Notes: generated from the sequence alone by a model not told the origin. A stretch of DNA of 64,000 bases from Micromonospora antibiotica (GCF_017599305.1 NZ_JAGFWR010000001.1:1-64000); one strand, 5' to 3'. Positions 7,833 to 16,930 are shown, numbered from the stretch's first letter. Made by a program: numbers and translations.

Positions 7833-10352
7833 ATGACAACGACACGTTCCTCGACCCGCCGACCGGGCACCGGTCGACGCCGGTACCTGGCCACCGTAGT
7901 GGTCGCGACGCTCGCGGCCGGACTCGTCGCGACCACCTCGGTGGACGCCACCGCCGCCACCGTCCCGGGTGGCCCGACCGGGGTGCCCGGGGCCGCCGGT
8001 GTCGAGCCGCTGGCCTTCCGGGTCGACCCGGGCCTGACCGCGCCCCGGCTGTCACTCGACACCGTCGGTCGGGTCGGCACCGACCGGGAGGTCGGTGTGG
8101 TGGCCGGGCCGGACGGGAAGCCCGCCGGCCTGGTGCTCGACGAGGTGATGGTGCGGGTCGCCGGCCAGTCCGAACTGGACGCCTTCCTGGCCCGCTGGGG
8201 TGGTCAGGTGCTCGACTCGTTCGCCCCCGACGAGCAGGGGCAGGACCACCTGGTCCGGGTGGACGCCAACCGGGCCGACCCGGCGGGGCTGGTCGCCGAC
8301 CTGCTCGCCGCCGAGCCACGCCAGTCCGGCGGGTACCGGGTCGGCGACGAGCGCGCGTTGCGGCTGCTCGCGCTGGCCGCCGCCGAGTGGCGTACGGGCA
8401 CCGAGCTGGTCCTCGACTGGCTGGTGGAGCCGTCCGGCATCACCGACGGCCAGGTGTTCGAGGCCCCGGACATCGGCAAGAACGTCTTCGACTGGACGTT
8501 CATGCGGGCCGGTGGCGCGATGGACATCGGGGTGGCGCCGGCCTGGCAGCTGCTGGAGAGCAAGGGCCGGCTGAACAAGCAGGTGAAGTACCTGGTGCAG
8601 GACGGCGGCTTCCAGTTCAACTCCGACTTCCCCAGCAAGGTCTCGCTGCACAAGGCGGAATGGGGCGAGAGCAACACCAACGACTGCACCGGCGGCACGC
8701 CCTGCCCGTGGCACGCCTCCAGCGTGGTCCTCGCCGGGATGGGCCGGGTCGACAACGACTACGGCACCGCCGGTCCGGCCGGGCCGGTGGTGCAGGAACT
8801 GGTCGCCGTCCGCAACGGCATCGACTACTGGACGGTCCTGCGCCGGCTGGAGAAGGCCGCCGAGTCGACCCACCCGGACGTGGTCAACCTCAGCTTCACC
8901 CGGGACGTGAACCTCGGCGTCAGCCACGCGCGCACCTGGACCGACCGGCGGATGAAGCACGTCCGGGACACCGGGGCGCTGATCGTCGCCGCCGCCGGCA
9001 ACAACGGCACGAACGTCGACGGCGACACCCTCTGGGTGCCCTGCGAGAGCACGCACGTCATGTGCGTGGGCGGGATGAACACGAACGCGACGGTGTCCGG
9101 CGGGTCGAACTGGGGCACCAAGGACCTCACCACGTCGGTGGAGATCTACGGTCCGATGTGTGTGGCGGGCCTGACCGATCCGGGTACGCCCGCGGTCAAC
9201 ACCACGAAGAGCACCTGCGGCACCAGTGTCGCCTCGCCGTTCGTGGGCGGGGTCGCCGCCCTGGTGATGGCCGCCGACCCGACGCTCACCTCCGAGCAGG
9301 TCCGCGAGATCCTCAACGACACCGCCCACGTCGGCGGGCTGGGCGACAAGGTGACCGGCAGCCAGCGCCGGGTCGACGCGCTGGCCGCCGTCGCCGAGGC
9401 GCTGGGCGTGACCGTCGGCAAGCCCACGGTGACCATCAGCACCCCGAAGACCAAGCAGAAGGTCGCGGTGAACCAGTCGGTGGACCTGTGGGGCACCGCC
9501 ACCGACTTCCTGGGCAAGGAGATCCCGCTCACCTGGACCAGCAGCCTCGACGGTGAGCTGGCCACCGGGTCGCAGACGTTCGTGCCGTCGCTGTCGGCCG
9601 GCAGCCACGTCATCACCGCCAGCGCCACCGACAGTCTGGGGCGTACCGGCTCGGCGTCGGTGACCGTCACGGTGGTGGACAGCCCGACGACGGTGGGGAT
9701 CATCTCGCCGCCGGCGGGGCTGACCCTCACGGCGGGGCAGTCGGTCGGACTGCTCGGCACCTCGAACGATCCGGACCTCTTCGGGCAGCTCCCCGACGCG
9801 GAGGTGTCCTGGACGGTCCGGCGCGGCAACACGGTGGTCCTGGAGAAGGCCGGTCACCAGGCCCTGCTGCCGGCGAACGCGGTCACGCCGGGGGCGTACA
9901 CCGTGACGTTCGCGGCGGGTGGGGCGAGCGTGCAGCGGGCCTTCGCGGTCACCTCGGCACCGGCCGGGCAGTCCCGGCCGGTCGCCACGATCACCCTGCC
10001 GACGCCGGCCCTGGAGCTGACCACGATCGAGTCCGGGCCGAAGTCGGTCGCGTTCGTCGGGACCGGGTTCGACGTCGAGGACGGCGTGGTCGCCGGGACC
10101 CGGTTCCGGTGGACGGCGTACGGCGACGGCGGCGTCAAGCAGGTGCTGTGCCAGGGCGGCGGGGTGCCCACCGGCGAACCGGCCGACGACAAGGGCACGC
10201 CGAAGAACTGTGCTTCCTTCACGGCGGCGCTGGCCCAGCTGACCAGCGGGACGGACACCACCACCTGGTCGGTGTGGCTGGAGGTCTTCGACGCGTCGGG
10301 TCTGGTCGGCACGGACTCCGTGCCGGTCCGGATCCGGCGGGTCACCCCCTGA
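7833..10352 (+). CDS. Secreted S8 subtilisin-like serine protease
   Basis: An 839-residue protein with a signal peptide (RRR then a hydrophobic segment ending ATAA, about 1-42). A long propeptide-like region precedes the catalytic domain. Triad candidates in subtilisin order are Asp257 (QDGGF), His294 (PWHASSV, instead of the usual HGT) and Ser465 (GTSVASP). The C-terminal third (about 530-839) consists of Ig-like or PKD-like beta domains, probably for substrate or wall binding. A GGGAGA Shine-Dalgarno sits 5 nt before the ATG at 7833. It is divergent from the membrane-linked ECF gene and followed by a three-repeat secreted protein, which may be co-expressed. Confidence 0.88.
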   Translation: MTTTRSSTRRPGTGRRRYLATVVVATLAAGLVATTSVDATAATVPGGPTGVPGAAGVEPLAFRVDPGLTAPRLSLDTVGRVGTDREVGVVAGPDGKPAGLVLDEVMVRVAGQSELDAFLARWGGQVLDSFAPDEQGQDHLVRVDANRADPAGLVADLLAAEPRQSGGYRVGDERALRLLALAAAEWRTGTELVLDWLVEPSGITDGQVFEAPDIGKNVFDWTFMRAGGAMDIGVAPAWQLLESKGRLNKQVKYLVQDGGFQFNSDFPSKVSLHKAEWGESNTNDCTGGTPCPWHASSVVLAGMGRVDNDYGTAGPAGPVVQELVAVRNGIDYWTVLRRLEKAAESTHPDVVNLSFTRDVNLGVSHARTWTDRRMKHVRDTGALIVAAAGNNGTNVDGDTLWVPCESTHVMCVGGMNTNATVSGGSNWGTKDLTTSVEIYGPMCVAGLTDPGTPAVNTTKSTCGTSVASPFVGGVAALVMAADPTLTSEQVREILNDTAHVGGLGDKVTGSQRRVDALAAVAEALGVTVGKPTVTISTPKTKQKVAVNQSVDLWGTATDFLGKEIPLTWTSSLDGELATGSQTFVPSLSAGSHVITASATDSLGRTGSASVTVTVVDSPTTVGIISPPAGLTLTAGQSVGLLGTSNDPDLFGQLPDAEVSWTVRRGNTVVLEKAGHQALLPANAVTPGAYTVTFAAGGASVQRAFAVTSAPAGQSRPVATITLPTPALELTTIESGPKSVAFVGTGFDVEDGVVAGTRFRWTAYGDGGVKQVLCQGGGVPTGEPADDKGTPKNCASFTAALAQLTSGTDTTTWSVWLEVFDASGLVGTDSVPVRIRRVTP

Positions 10353-10426
10353 CGGTCCGTTTCCCCATCCGAACTCCGCCCGGGGCCGACCGGTTCCGGG
10401 ACCGCACGACACGAGGAGAGAACATC

Positions 10427-11293
10427 ATGCGCAGCCAAGAGTGGACGCGGCGGACGGTCGCCCTGGGTGGTGCCCTGCTGAGCGCGGTGGTGCTCGGTCA
10501 GGTCGCGCTCAGCGGGCCGGTGGCGGCGGTGCCCGGCCTGCTGATCCGCACGACGGTCGGGCCGAGCAACAGCGTCGCCAAGTCGCAGAGCGCGGTCTGC
10601 CCGACCGGCACCGCGGTCATCGGTGGGGGTGGCGCGATCACCGGGTCGGGTCTCGGCCAGGTGGGCATGGACATCATGCAGCCGTTGGCCAATTCCGGGC
10701 TCTACTCGGTGACCGGCCGGGAGGACCCGAACGGTGTCGCCGGGAACTGGTCGGTCACCGCGAGTGCGATCTGCGCGCCGGCGCCGTCGGGGTTGGAGGT
10801 GGTGACCGGCCACTCCGCGTCCAACTCGGTCAACCCGAAGTTCCTGGAGTTGTTCTGCCCGGTGGGCAAGCGGGCCATCGGCGGCGGTGGTGCGGCCCTG
10901 GCCCTCGGCTCGGGGGCGAGTGACGTGCTCCTGGAGGACCTGCGGATCAACCAGAGCAGCGTGACGGTGGCGGGGGTCGAGGCCGGCAACGCCTTCGCGG
11001 GCAACTGGTCGGTGGACGCGTCGGTGATCTGCGTCAACCCGCTCCCCGGTGAGCAGCGGGTGATCGTGGACAGCGCCGACAACTCCACGGCCAGCCGTGC
11101 GGTCACCGCCACCTGCCCGGCCGGCACGCGCCTGCACGGGGTCGGCGGCGAGATCGTCGGCGGCGAGGGCCAGGTGCGGCTGACCGAGATGCGGCCCACC
11201 TCGTCGACCACGGCGACCGTCCGCGCCGCCGAGGACGAGAACGGTTTCAGCGGCAACTGGAAGGTGCGCGCGTACGCCGTCTGCGCGACCTGA
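10427..11293 (+). CDS. Secreted protein with three ~85-residue repeats, function unknown
   Basis: A 288-residue protein with a signal peptide (about 1-35, ending AVA). The mature part has three repeats, each starting with a Cys-Pro (CPTGTAVIGGGG, CPVGKRAIGGGG, CPAGTRLHGVGG) and ending with G-N-W and a Cys (NGVAGNWSVTASAICA, NAFAGNWSVDASVICV, NGFSGNWKVRAYAVCA). Each repeat probably forms one disulfide-closed beta unit, like a three-fold propeller or trefoil. No catalytic motif is recognised. GAGGAGAG precedes the ATG. It starts 74 bp after the subtilase gene and ends at a hairpin, so it may be in the same transcript. Confidence 0.8.
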   Translation: MRSQEWTRRTVALGGALLSAVVLGQVALSGPVAAVPGLLIRTTVGPSNSVAKSQSAVCPTGTAVIGGGGAITGSGLGQVGMDIMQPLANSGLYSVTGREDPNGVAGNWSVTASAICAPAPSGLEVVTGHSASNSVNPKFLELFCPVGKRAIGGGGAALALGSGASDVLLEDLRINQSSVTVAGVEAGNAFAGNWSVDASVICVNPLPGEQRVIVDSADNSTASRAVTATCPAGTRLHGVGGEIVGGEGQVRLTEMRPTSSTTATVRAAEDENGFSGNWKVRAYAVCAT

Positions 11294-11334
11294 GTCACCG
11301 GTCGTCGACCCGACGGCCACCCCTGCGGCCCTGC

Positions 11335-11363
11335 GGTCCCGCGCCGATTCTCCGGCGCGGACC
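11335..11363 (+). terminator. Terminator-like hairpin after the repeat protein
   Basis: GGTCCCGCGCCG pairs with CGGCGCGGACC with one bulged base, about 40 nt after the stop codon. Confidence 0.5.
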
Positions 11364-11539
11364 GTGGGGCCGCCCGCCGTCGGGGCCGGGGTCCCCCCGG
11401 TTCCTCGTGCCGTCGGGCGCGGGAAACGGGCGGGGTGAGGAACGGGCGGCGGTCGCGGCGCAGGGTTGTGTCGACCTTCGCCGATGAGTAACGTCACGAA
11501 TCGGTGCGACTACTCACCGTCATGGCAGGAGTGTTCCAC

Positions 11540-12766
11540 ATGACACAGACCACGCAGACCGACCTGCCCCACTGGCCGCCGGTCAACCCGGCCAGCAGCC
11601 CGTTCGCCCTGCTCGACGACGCCGAAAGGCTGCGCCTCGCCGATCAGGCGGTGACCCGGGTGCAGCTGCCCACCGGAGCCACCGCCTGGCTGGTCACCCG
11701 GCATCCCGAGGTGCGGCAGCTGCTGCGCCACCCGGCATTCAGCTCCGATCTGCAACGCCCCGGCTTTCCCCTGCTCCGCCCGTTGCCTCCCGAGGTGACG
11801 GCGGATTCCCAGGGGGCCTTCATCCGGATGGACGGCGAGGCGCACCTGCGGCTGCGCCGGATGCTCACCGCAGAGTTCATGATCAGGAATGTCCGCCGGA
11901 TCGAACCGCTGATCCACCAGACCGTCTCCGAGGCCCTGGCCGACCTGGCCGCCGCCGGCCCACCGGCCGACTTCGTGTCGACGTTCGCCCTGCCGCTGCC
12001 GTCCAAGGTGATCTGTCACCTGCTCGGCGTCCCCTACGCCGACCACGACTTCTTCCAGTCCCGCAGCCGGCTGCTGCTCAACCGCCAGGTGCCGATGGAC
12101 CAGCTCCAGCACGCCGCCCAGGAGCTGCGGGAATACCTCCGGTCGCTGATCGACGCCAAGCGGGCCCGGCCCGACGACGCCGACGACCTGCTCAGCCGGC
12201 TGATCCGGGAACGCGTCGAGCCGGGTGAACTCGGCGTCGACGAACTCGGCGGGATGGCCCTGCTGCTGCTCATCGCCGGCCACGAGACCACCGCCAACAT
12301 GCTCGGCCTGAGCGTCCTGCTGCTGACCCGCCACCCCGGGCGGTACGCGCTCCTGCGCGACCGCCCCGACCTCGCCCCGAGCATGGTGGACGAGCTGCTG
12401 CGCTACCTCAGCATCGTCCGGACCGGGCTGTTCCGGGTGGCCACCGAGGACGTCGAGATCGGCGACCGGCTGATCCGGGCCGGCGAGGGCGTCATCGCCC
12501 TGCTCTCCCTGGCCAACCGGGACCCGGAGGTCTTCGACGACCCCGACGGGTTCGACCCGTACCGGCAGGCCCACCAGCACCTGGCCTTCGGGTTCGGGAT
12601 GCACCAGTGCATCGGTCAGCCCCTCGCCCGAGCCGAACTGCGCGTCGCGCTGGTGGAGTTGGCACGCCGCTTCCCCGACCTGAGGGTGGCGGCGGACCCA
12701 CAGGAGTTGACCACCCGGGACAACTCGGTCGTGTTCGGCCTGGACGCTCTCCCGGTGACCTGGTGA
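11540..12766 (+). CDS. Cytochrome P450
   Basis: A 408-residue soluble bacterial class I P450. It has the I-helix oxygen motif AGHETT (about 247), the K-helix ExxR as ELLR (about 282) and the heme loop FGFGMHQCIGQPLAR with the Cys thiolate at about 357. The overall sequence resembles the CYP105/CYP107-type actinomycete families used in drug and secondary-metabolite oxidation; the substrate is unknown. The ATG at 11540 has GCAGGAG 8 nt upstream and is preferred over an ATG at 11522 and a GTG at 11504. The stop overlaps the ferredoxin start by 4 bp, so the partner electron carrier is made with it. Confidence 0.93.
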   Translation: MTQTTQTDLPHWPPVNPASSPFALLDDAERLRLADQAVTRVQLPTGATAWLVTRHPEVRQLLRHPAFSSDLQRPGFPLLRPLPPEVTADSQGAFIRMDGEAHLRLRRMLTAEFMIRNVRRIEPLIHQTVSEALADLAAAGPPADFVSTFALPLPSKVICHLLGVPYADHDFFQSRSRLLLNRQVPMDQLQHAAQELREYLRSLIDAKRARPDDADDLLSRLIRERVEPGELGVDELGGMALLLLIAGHETTANMLGLSVLLLTRHPGRYALLRDRPDLAPSMVDELLRYLSIVRTGLFRVATEDVEIGDRLIRAGEGVIALLSLANRDPEVFDDPDGFDPYRQAHQHLAFGFGMHQCIGQPLARAELRVALVELARRFPDLRVAADPQELTTRDNSVVFGLDALPVTW

Positions 12767-12993
12767 CGCCCGCACCACGACAGCTGGGCGGGGAGGCGAC
12801 ACCCCGGGTGGCCGTCGACCGGGAGCGGTGCTGCGGGGCGGGCAACTGCGTCCTGACCGCCCCGGAGGTCTTCGACCAGGACGACACCGACGGCCTGGTG
12901 CTGCTACGCGACCCCGCCCCGGGGGCCGCGTCGCGCGACCGCGTCCAACGGGCCGTCGACCTCTGCCCGGCGGGTGCGATCCGGGTCGGCTGA
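12763..12993 (+). CDS. 3Fe-4S-type ferredoxin, P450 partner
   Basis: A 76-residue ferredoxin. Its cluster ligands are in CCGAGNC and CPAGAI, the C-x5-C...C-P pattern of actinomycete single-cluster 3Fe-4S ferredoxins (SuaB/SoyB type). It donates electrons to the P450 encoded immediately upstream. The GTG start overlaps the P450 TGA by 4 bp (12763-12766). No ferredoxin reductase is nearby, so that must come from elsewhere in the genome. Confidence 0.88.
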   Translation: MTPAPRQLGGEATPRVAVDRERCCGAGNCVLTAPEVFDQDDTDGLVLLRDPAPGAASRDRVQRAVDLCPAGAIRVG

Positions 12994-13034
12994 CGGCACC
13001 GGTGAGCGTCCGTCATCCCCATCCGCGCCGCGCT

Positions 13035-13071
13035 GGTCGGGTGCCCGGCCCCGTGACCCGGGCACCCGACC
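13035..13071. terminator. Bidirectional terminator hairpin
   Basis: Perfect 14-bp stem GGTCGGGTGCCCGG / CCGGGCACCCGACC between the convergent ferredoxin and rph genes. Confidence 0.65.
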
Positions 13072-13080
13072 GGCGGCCGC

Positions 13081-15723
13081 TCACGGGAGGAGTTCGACGT
13101 ACCCGTCGGTGCCGTGCACGCGGATCCGCTGCCCGTCCGGGATCAGCCGGGTGGCGTCCACCACCCCGACGACGGCCGGCAGGCCGTACTCCCGGGCGAT
13201 CACCGCGCCGTGGGTCATCAGGCCACCGACCTCGGTAACCAGCCCGGCGACGGTGACGAACAGCGGCGTCCAACTGGGATCGGTGTACGGCGTGACGAGG
13301 ATGTCCCCCGGTTCGAGATCGGCCCGTGCCACGTCCCGCACCACGCGCGCCCGACCCTCGACGGTCCCGGCGGAGACCGCCAGGCCGACCAGCGCGCCGA
13401 CCGGCACGTCGTCCCGCTGGTACGTCCCGGCGACGATCTCGCCCTCCGAGGTGAGCACCCGGGGCGGGATGAGCGCCCGGTACGACAGGTGTTCCGCCGC
13501 CCGTCGGCGGATGAGCCCGTCGTCGACCCGGCGGGTACGGACGACCTCGTCGAGTTCGGGGAACGTGAGGTACCAGATGTCCTCCCGGTCCCGCAGCACA
13601 CCGTCGGCCACCAGGCGGTCGGCCTCGGCCAGCAACGCCTGCTTGTACGCGAAGGTGCGGGTGACCATGCCGTACTTCGGGTACTCCCGGTAGCCGACGA
13701 ACGTCCGGGCCCGGTCGATCATCCGTTTGGTCCGCTCGGCCTTGTCCGCGCCGCCGTCGGGCAGGGCCCGCAGCCGCTCCAGCACCTCCCGCTCCTTGTC
13801 CCGCGCCGTGCGCAGGCCCTGCTCGAAGTGCCGCCCGCCGGCCCCCGGTGCGAAGTTCCTGATGTTGCCCAGGATCAGCGGCACCAGCATGGCGGGACGT
13901 TCCCGCCAGCGGGGCCGGGTGATGTCGATCTCGCCGACCCCGCGCATGCCGTACCGGTCGAGCCAGGACCCGATGGCCACCCGGGCCTCCCGGCCACCGG
14001 CGAGCTGGTCCAGCCCGGCCAGCAGGTCGTCCGGCCCGCCGGGGGCGTCGCACTCCCGGCCGGGCCCGCCGTCGTCCGCCACCCGGCTCAGGAAGGCCAC
14101 GACCTCCGGGTACGGCCGGATCGCGTCGGCGACGTCCAGCAGGGCCAGCCCCATCTCCGAGGTGACGTTGTGCGGGACGGACTGGGTGAGCGGGTCGGCG
14201 GCGTTGCGCTCACCGAGCCACTCCTGGAGGTGTTCGTTGAGCCACCAGACCGCCTCCATCCCGGCCATGATGACCGGGATGCTCCTCGGATCGATCATCA
14301 TCCGGGTCAGCCGGGGGAAGTCGGTCCGGATGAAGTCGAGCAGCGCCGGCCCGGACTTCGTCCGGATCTCGCGGAGCAGGGCGGCGTTGGCGTCGTCGAT
14401 CCGGGTGATCAGCTCGGTGACCAGCGCGGGATCGGTCTCGACGGGCGGTGCCGCCGGCCCGGGTGGCGGCCCGGCGGGCTTCTCGTCCGGCACCTCCCGG
14501 ACGAAGTCACCGCGCTCCACGACGGTGCGCAACGCGTCCCCGATCAGCGGGTCGGACCTGCCCAGGGCCGCCAGCAGGCCGGCGCGGCCGGTCGGCGACG
14601 CCAGCTCGGGCGTCACGTCGGCGAACAACCGGCCGGCGGCCTCGTACATGGGCCGGGCGGCGATCAGCTGGTACATCGAGAACCCGAGGGGCTTCATCGG
14701 GTCGGTCATCATCTGCTGGTGGCCCACGGACACGTAGACGTGGTTGTCGGTGTCGTCGGCCACCGGGACGGGGAACAGCGTGGTGACCGGTCGGGTCTGG
14801 ACGATCTGGAAGTCGTCGTCGACCAGGCACCACTCGATGTCCTGCGGCTGACCGAAGTGCGCCTCGATCCGCCGACCCAGCCGCACCAGCCGGACGACCT
14901 GCGGGTCGGTCAGCGCCGGCTGGTCCTGCCGCTGCGGGTCGACCGCCACCACCCGGGTCCCGCCGGTCGGCGTGGTCCGCACGGCGTGGCGTTTGGCGGC
15001 GATCGTCCGGGCGACGACACGGTCGTCGCGGACCCGGAAGACGTCCGCGTCGACCAGCCCGGAGACCAGGGCCTCGCCGAGGCCGAACCCGGCCTCCACG
15101 AAGGAGACCCGCCGGTTGCCGGTGACGGGATCGGCGGTGAACAGGACGCCCGCCGCCCCGGCGGGGACCATCCGCTGGACGACCACCGCCATCGCGACCC
15201 GGCGGTGGTCGATGCCGTTGCGCTGGCGGTAGGTGACGGCCCGCGCGGTGAACAGCGAGCCCCAGCACCGACTGATCTGCCGCAGGACCGCCGTCGGGCC
15301 GACCACGTTGAGGAAGCTGTCCTGCTGCCCCGCGAAGGAGGCGGTCGGCAGGTCCTCCGCCGTCGCGCTGGACCGGACGGCGTACCCGCCGTGCCCACCG
15401 AGCGCATCGAGGGCACGGGTGATCTCCGTCGCGACGTCGTCGGGGACGGTGACGTTCTCGATGGTGCGGCGGATCTGCGCGCTGAGGGTGCCGATCGCCG
15501 CCCGTTCGGTGGGTGCCAGCCGGGCCAGTCGATCGAGTTGCCCGTCGAGTCCCGACGCCAGCGCGGTGACCCGCCGGAAGGCGTCCGTCGTCACGCAGAA
15601 GCCCGCCGGCACCCGGACCCCGTCGAGCCGGGTGAGTCCACCGAGGTGGGCGCCCTTGCCGCCGACCAGGTTCCGCTGCGTCGGGTCGACCTCACGCAGC
15701 CCCCGTACGTACCGACCGGTCAT
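13081..15723 (-). CDS. rph: Rifampin phosphotransferase (PEP-utilizing)
   Basis: An 880-residue enzyme that inactivates rifamycins by ATP-dependent phosphorylation of the ansa-chain hydroxyl. The N-terminal ATP-grasp part (about 1-320, NLVGGKGAHLGGL and AVRSSATAEDLPTASFAGQQDSFLN) resembles PEP synthase. A long middle region (about 320-760) corresponds to the rifamycin-binding domain. The C-terminal swivelling domain carries the phospho-carrier His at about 838 in GGLMTHGAVIAREYG. Length matches known RPH (about 865). The ATG at 15723 has GGAGG 7 nt upstream and overlaps the stop of a 30-codon leader ORF. A rifamycin-associated element lies 184 bp upstream, strongly supporting this over a generic PEP synthase. 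Confidence 0.9.
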   Translation of the reverse strand: MTGRYVRGLREVDPTQRNLVGGKGAHLGGLTRLDGVRVPAGFCVTTDAFRRVTALASGLDGQLDRLARLAPTERAAIGTLSAQIRRTIENVTVPDDVATEITRALDALGGHGGYAVRSSATAEDLPTASFAGQQDSFLNVVGPTAVLRQISRCWGSLFTARAVTYRQRNGIDHRRVAMAVVVQRMVPAGAAGVLFTADPVTGNRRVSFVEAGFGLGEALVSGLVDADVFRVRDDRVVARTIAAKRHAVRTTPTGGTRVVAVDPQRQDQPALTDPQVVRLVRLGRRIEAHFGQPQDIEWCLVDDDFQIVQTRPVTTLFPVPVADDTDNHVYVSVGHQQMMTDPMKPLGFSMYQLIAARPMYEAAGRLFADVTPELASPTGRAGLLAALGRSDPLIGDALRTVVERGDFVREVPDEKPAGPPPGPAAPPVETDPALVTELITRIDDANAALLREIRTKSGPALLDFIRTDFPRLTRMMIDPRSIPVIMAGMEAVWWLNEHLQEWLGERNAADPLTQSVPHNVTSEMGLALLDVADAIRPYPEVVAFLSRVADDGGPGRECDAPGGPDDLLAGLDQLAGGREARVAIGSWLDRYGMRGVGEIDITRPRWRERPAMLVPLILGNIRNFAPGAGGRHFEQGLRTARDKEREVLERLRALPDGGADKAERTKRMIDRARTFVGYREYPKYGMVTRTFAYKQALLAEADRLVADGVLRDREDIWYLTFPELDEVVRTRRVDDGLIRRRAAEHLSYRALIPPRVLTSEGEIVAGTYQRDDVPVGALVGLAVSAGTVEGRARVVRDVARADLEPGDILVTPYTDPSWTPLFVTVAGLVTEVGGLMTHGAVIAREYGLPAVVGVVDATRLIPDGQRIRVHGTDGYVELLP

Positions 15724-15812
15724 CGGGCGACCTCCGGGACGGTCGAGCGTCGCCGCATGACGGCGGCCGGGTGGTTCAGCGGCCTCGAATATGTCATCGG
15801 GTACGTGGACAT
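15720..15812 (-). CDS. 30-residue leader ORF translationally coupled to rph
   Basis: A short ORF (starts MSTYPMTYSRPLNHPA, ends VPEVAR) with its own Shine-Dalgarno GGAAGG 7 nt before the ATG at 15812. Its TGA overlaps the rph ATG (ATGA, 15720-15723). It lies between the rifamycin-associated element and rph. It has no recognised homologue. It may be a regulatory leader peptide or simply a coupling ORF that improves rph translation. Confidence 0.5.
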   Translation of the reverse strand: MSTYPMTYSRPLNHPAAVMRRRSTVPEVAR

Positions 15813-15906
15813 CGTTTCGCCTTCCGCTGGTGACAGGTCGCCGGCGCACCGTCGTGATGCATTTCCGCAGGTGGCGACCACGGCTGACGATTCTGCGGGG
15901 TGACCC

Positions 15907-15925
15907 GGGTCTTGCGGCAAGTCCC
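15907..15925. promoter_or_regulatory. Rifamycin-associated element (RAE) upstream of rph
   Basis: GGGTCTTGCGGCAAGTCCC is a 19-bp imperfect inverted repeat matching, at 17 of 19 positions by my recollection, the actinomycete RAE consensus GGGGCTTGCGGCAAGGCCC found upstream of rifamycin-inactivating genes. On the minus strand, AT-rich CATATAG lies just 5' of it. RAE is linked to induction of resistance genes when RNA polymerase is inhibited. Confidence 0.85.
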
Positions 15926-16179
15926 CCCGTCCGCTATATGTTGGGAGAGCAAGAAATGGTGCGCGCGTCGAAATGGCGAACGCGCCCGGCGAAAACGTTT
16001 TCACCAGGCCGCCTGTCGATATCGGGGCCGGGACGGTCGGCGTCAGGGCCCCGGTCGGGGACGGTCGCCGACCGGCGTCGGGGCGGTCGGGGCGGGGACG
16101 GTGGCCGACCGGCGTCGGGGGCGGTCCGGGGTGCGGTGCGGCGTGACACGCCGGTGAGCGGCGGGCCGACCTCAGCTGA
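15926..16179. other. Non-coding stretch between RAE and TetR gene, with ~38-bp repeats
   Basis: No gene is seen. From about 16060 to 16135 a roughly 38-bp unit (GACGGTCGCCGACCGGCGTC then GGGG-CGGTC) is repeated, with a partial third copy near 16030. The left part (15930-15965), which is AT-richer, may hold promoter sequence for the rph unit. Confidence 0.45.
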
Positions 16180-16887
16180 TCAGCGCGCCGACGTCCAGCC
16201 TTGTGCGCGCAGCCGTTCGATGCCGTCCAGCAGCAGGTCCAGCGCGAACTCGAACTCGAACTGGTCGTCGCAGCCCTGCCGCACGACGGACCCGTCGTCG
16301 TGGGAGGCCGCCTCGGCGATCTCGGCGACGTGCGGGAACCGCGCCGCGACCTCCGGCGGCAGGGACGCGGGGGGCGTCGGGGCGGCCGGTCCGGTCCGGC
16401 CGGCCTGCCGGGACGCGTCGAACAACTCCTGGCTGAAGCCCAGGATGCGGCTGCCCATGGCGTGCATGACGTGGTGGGTGAGGTCGGTGGAGAGGCCACC
16501 GGCGCGTAGCGCCCCGATCATCGAGTCGAGGTAGCCGAGGACGGCCGGCGTCGCCATGGTGCGCGACTCGATGGCGAGCGACGCCCAGGGGTGCCGGCGC
16601 AGCACCTGCCGGGCCGACAGGACACGTCGGCGGATGGCGGGCTGCCAGCCGACACCCGTCGTCAGCGGCTCGATCTCGCCGACCACCACGTCGATCATGC
16701 CGTCGAGGAGTTCGTCCTTGTTGGCCACGTGCTTGTAGAGGGCCATCGGCACGACGCCCAGTTCCTGCGCGAGGTTGCGCATGCTGAGCGACTCGATTCC
16801 GGCCCCGTCGGCCAGCGCGACGGCGGCGCGCAGGATGCGGTCCCTGCTCAGCGGCGTCCGGCGCAGCGTCTCAGCCTGCTCGGCCAT
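16180..16887 (-). CDS. TetR-family repressor (TetR_C class)
   Basis: A 235-residue regulator. The HTH is LSRDRILRAAVALADGAGIESLSMRNLAQELGVVPMALYKHVANKDELLDGM (residues about 14-64), the TetR(class)-like form with the Ala-Leu-Tyr-Lys-His recognition helix. The C-terminal domain (about 80-230) resembles those that bind drug-like ligands. It is divergent from the oxidoreductase gene at 17002, and two palindromes in between are its probable operators. Confidence 0.9.
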   Translation of the reverse strand: MAEQAETLRRTPLSRDRILRAAVALADGAGIESLSMRNLAQELGVVPMALYKHVANKDELLDGMIDVVVGEIEPLTTGVGWQPAIRRRVLSARQVLRRHPWASLAIESRTMATPAVLGYLDSMIGALRAGGLSTDLTHHVMHAMGSRILGFSQELFDASRQAGRTGPAAPTPPASLPPEVAARFPHVAEIAEAASHDDGSVVRQGCDDQFEFEFALDLLLDGIERLRAQGWTSAR

Positions 16888-16930
16888 CTCGGTCCCTGTC
16901 CTCGGTCGGCGAGGGAAACCTTAACCGGCA

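Noticed and set aside
13081..15723. Phosphoenolpyruvate synthase
   Set aside because: The domain order and GGLMTHGAVIAREYG context fit rifampin phosphotransferase, and an RAE lies upstream.
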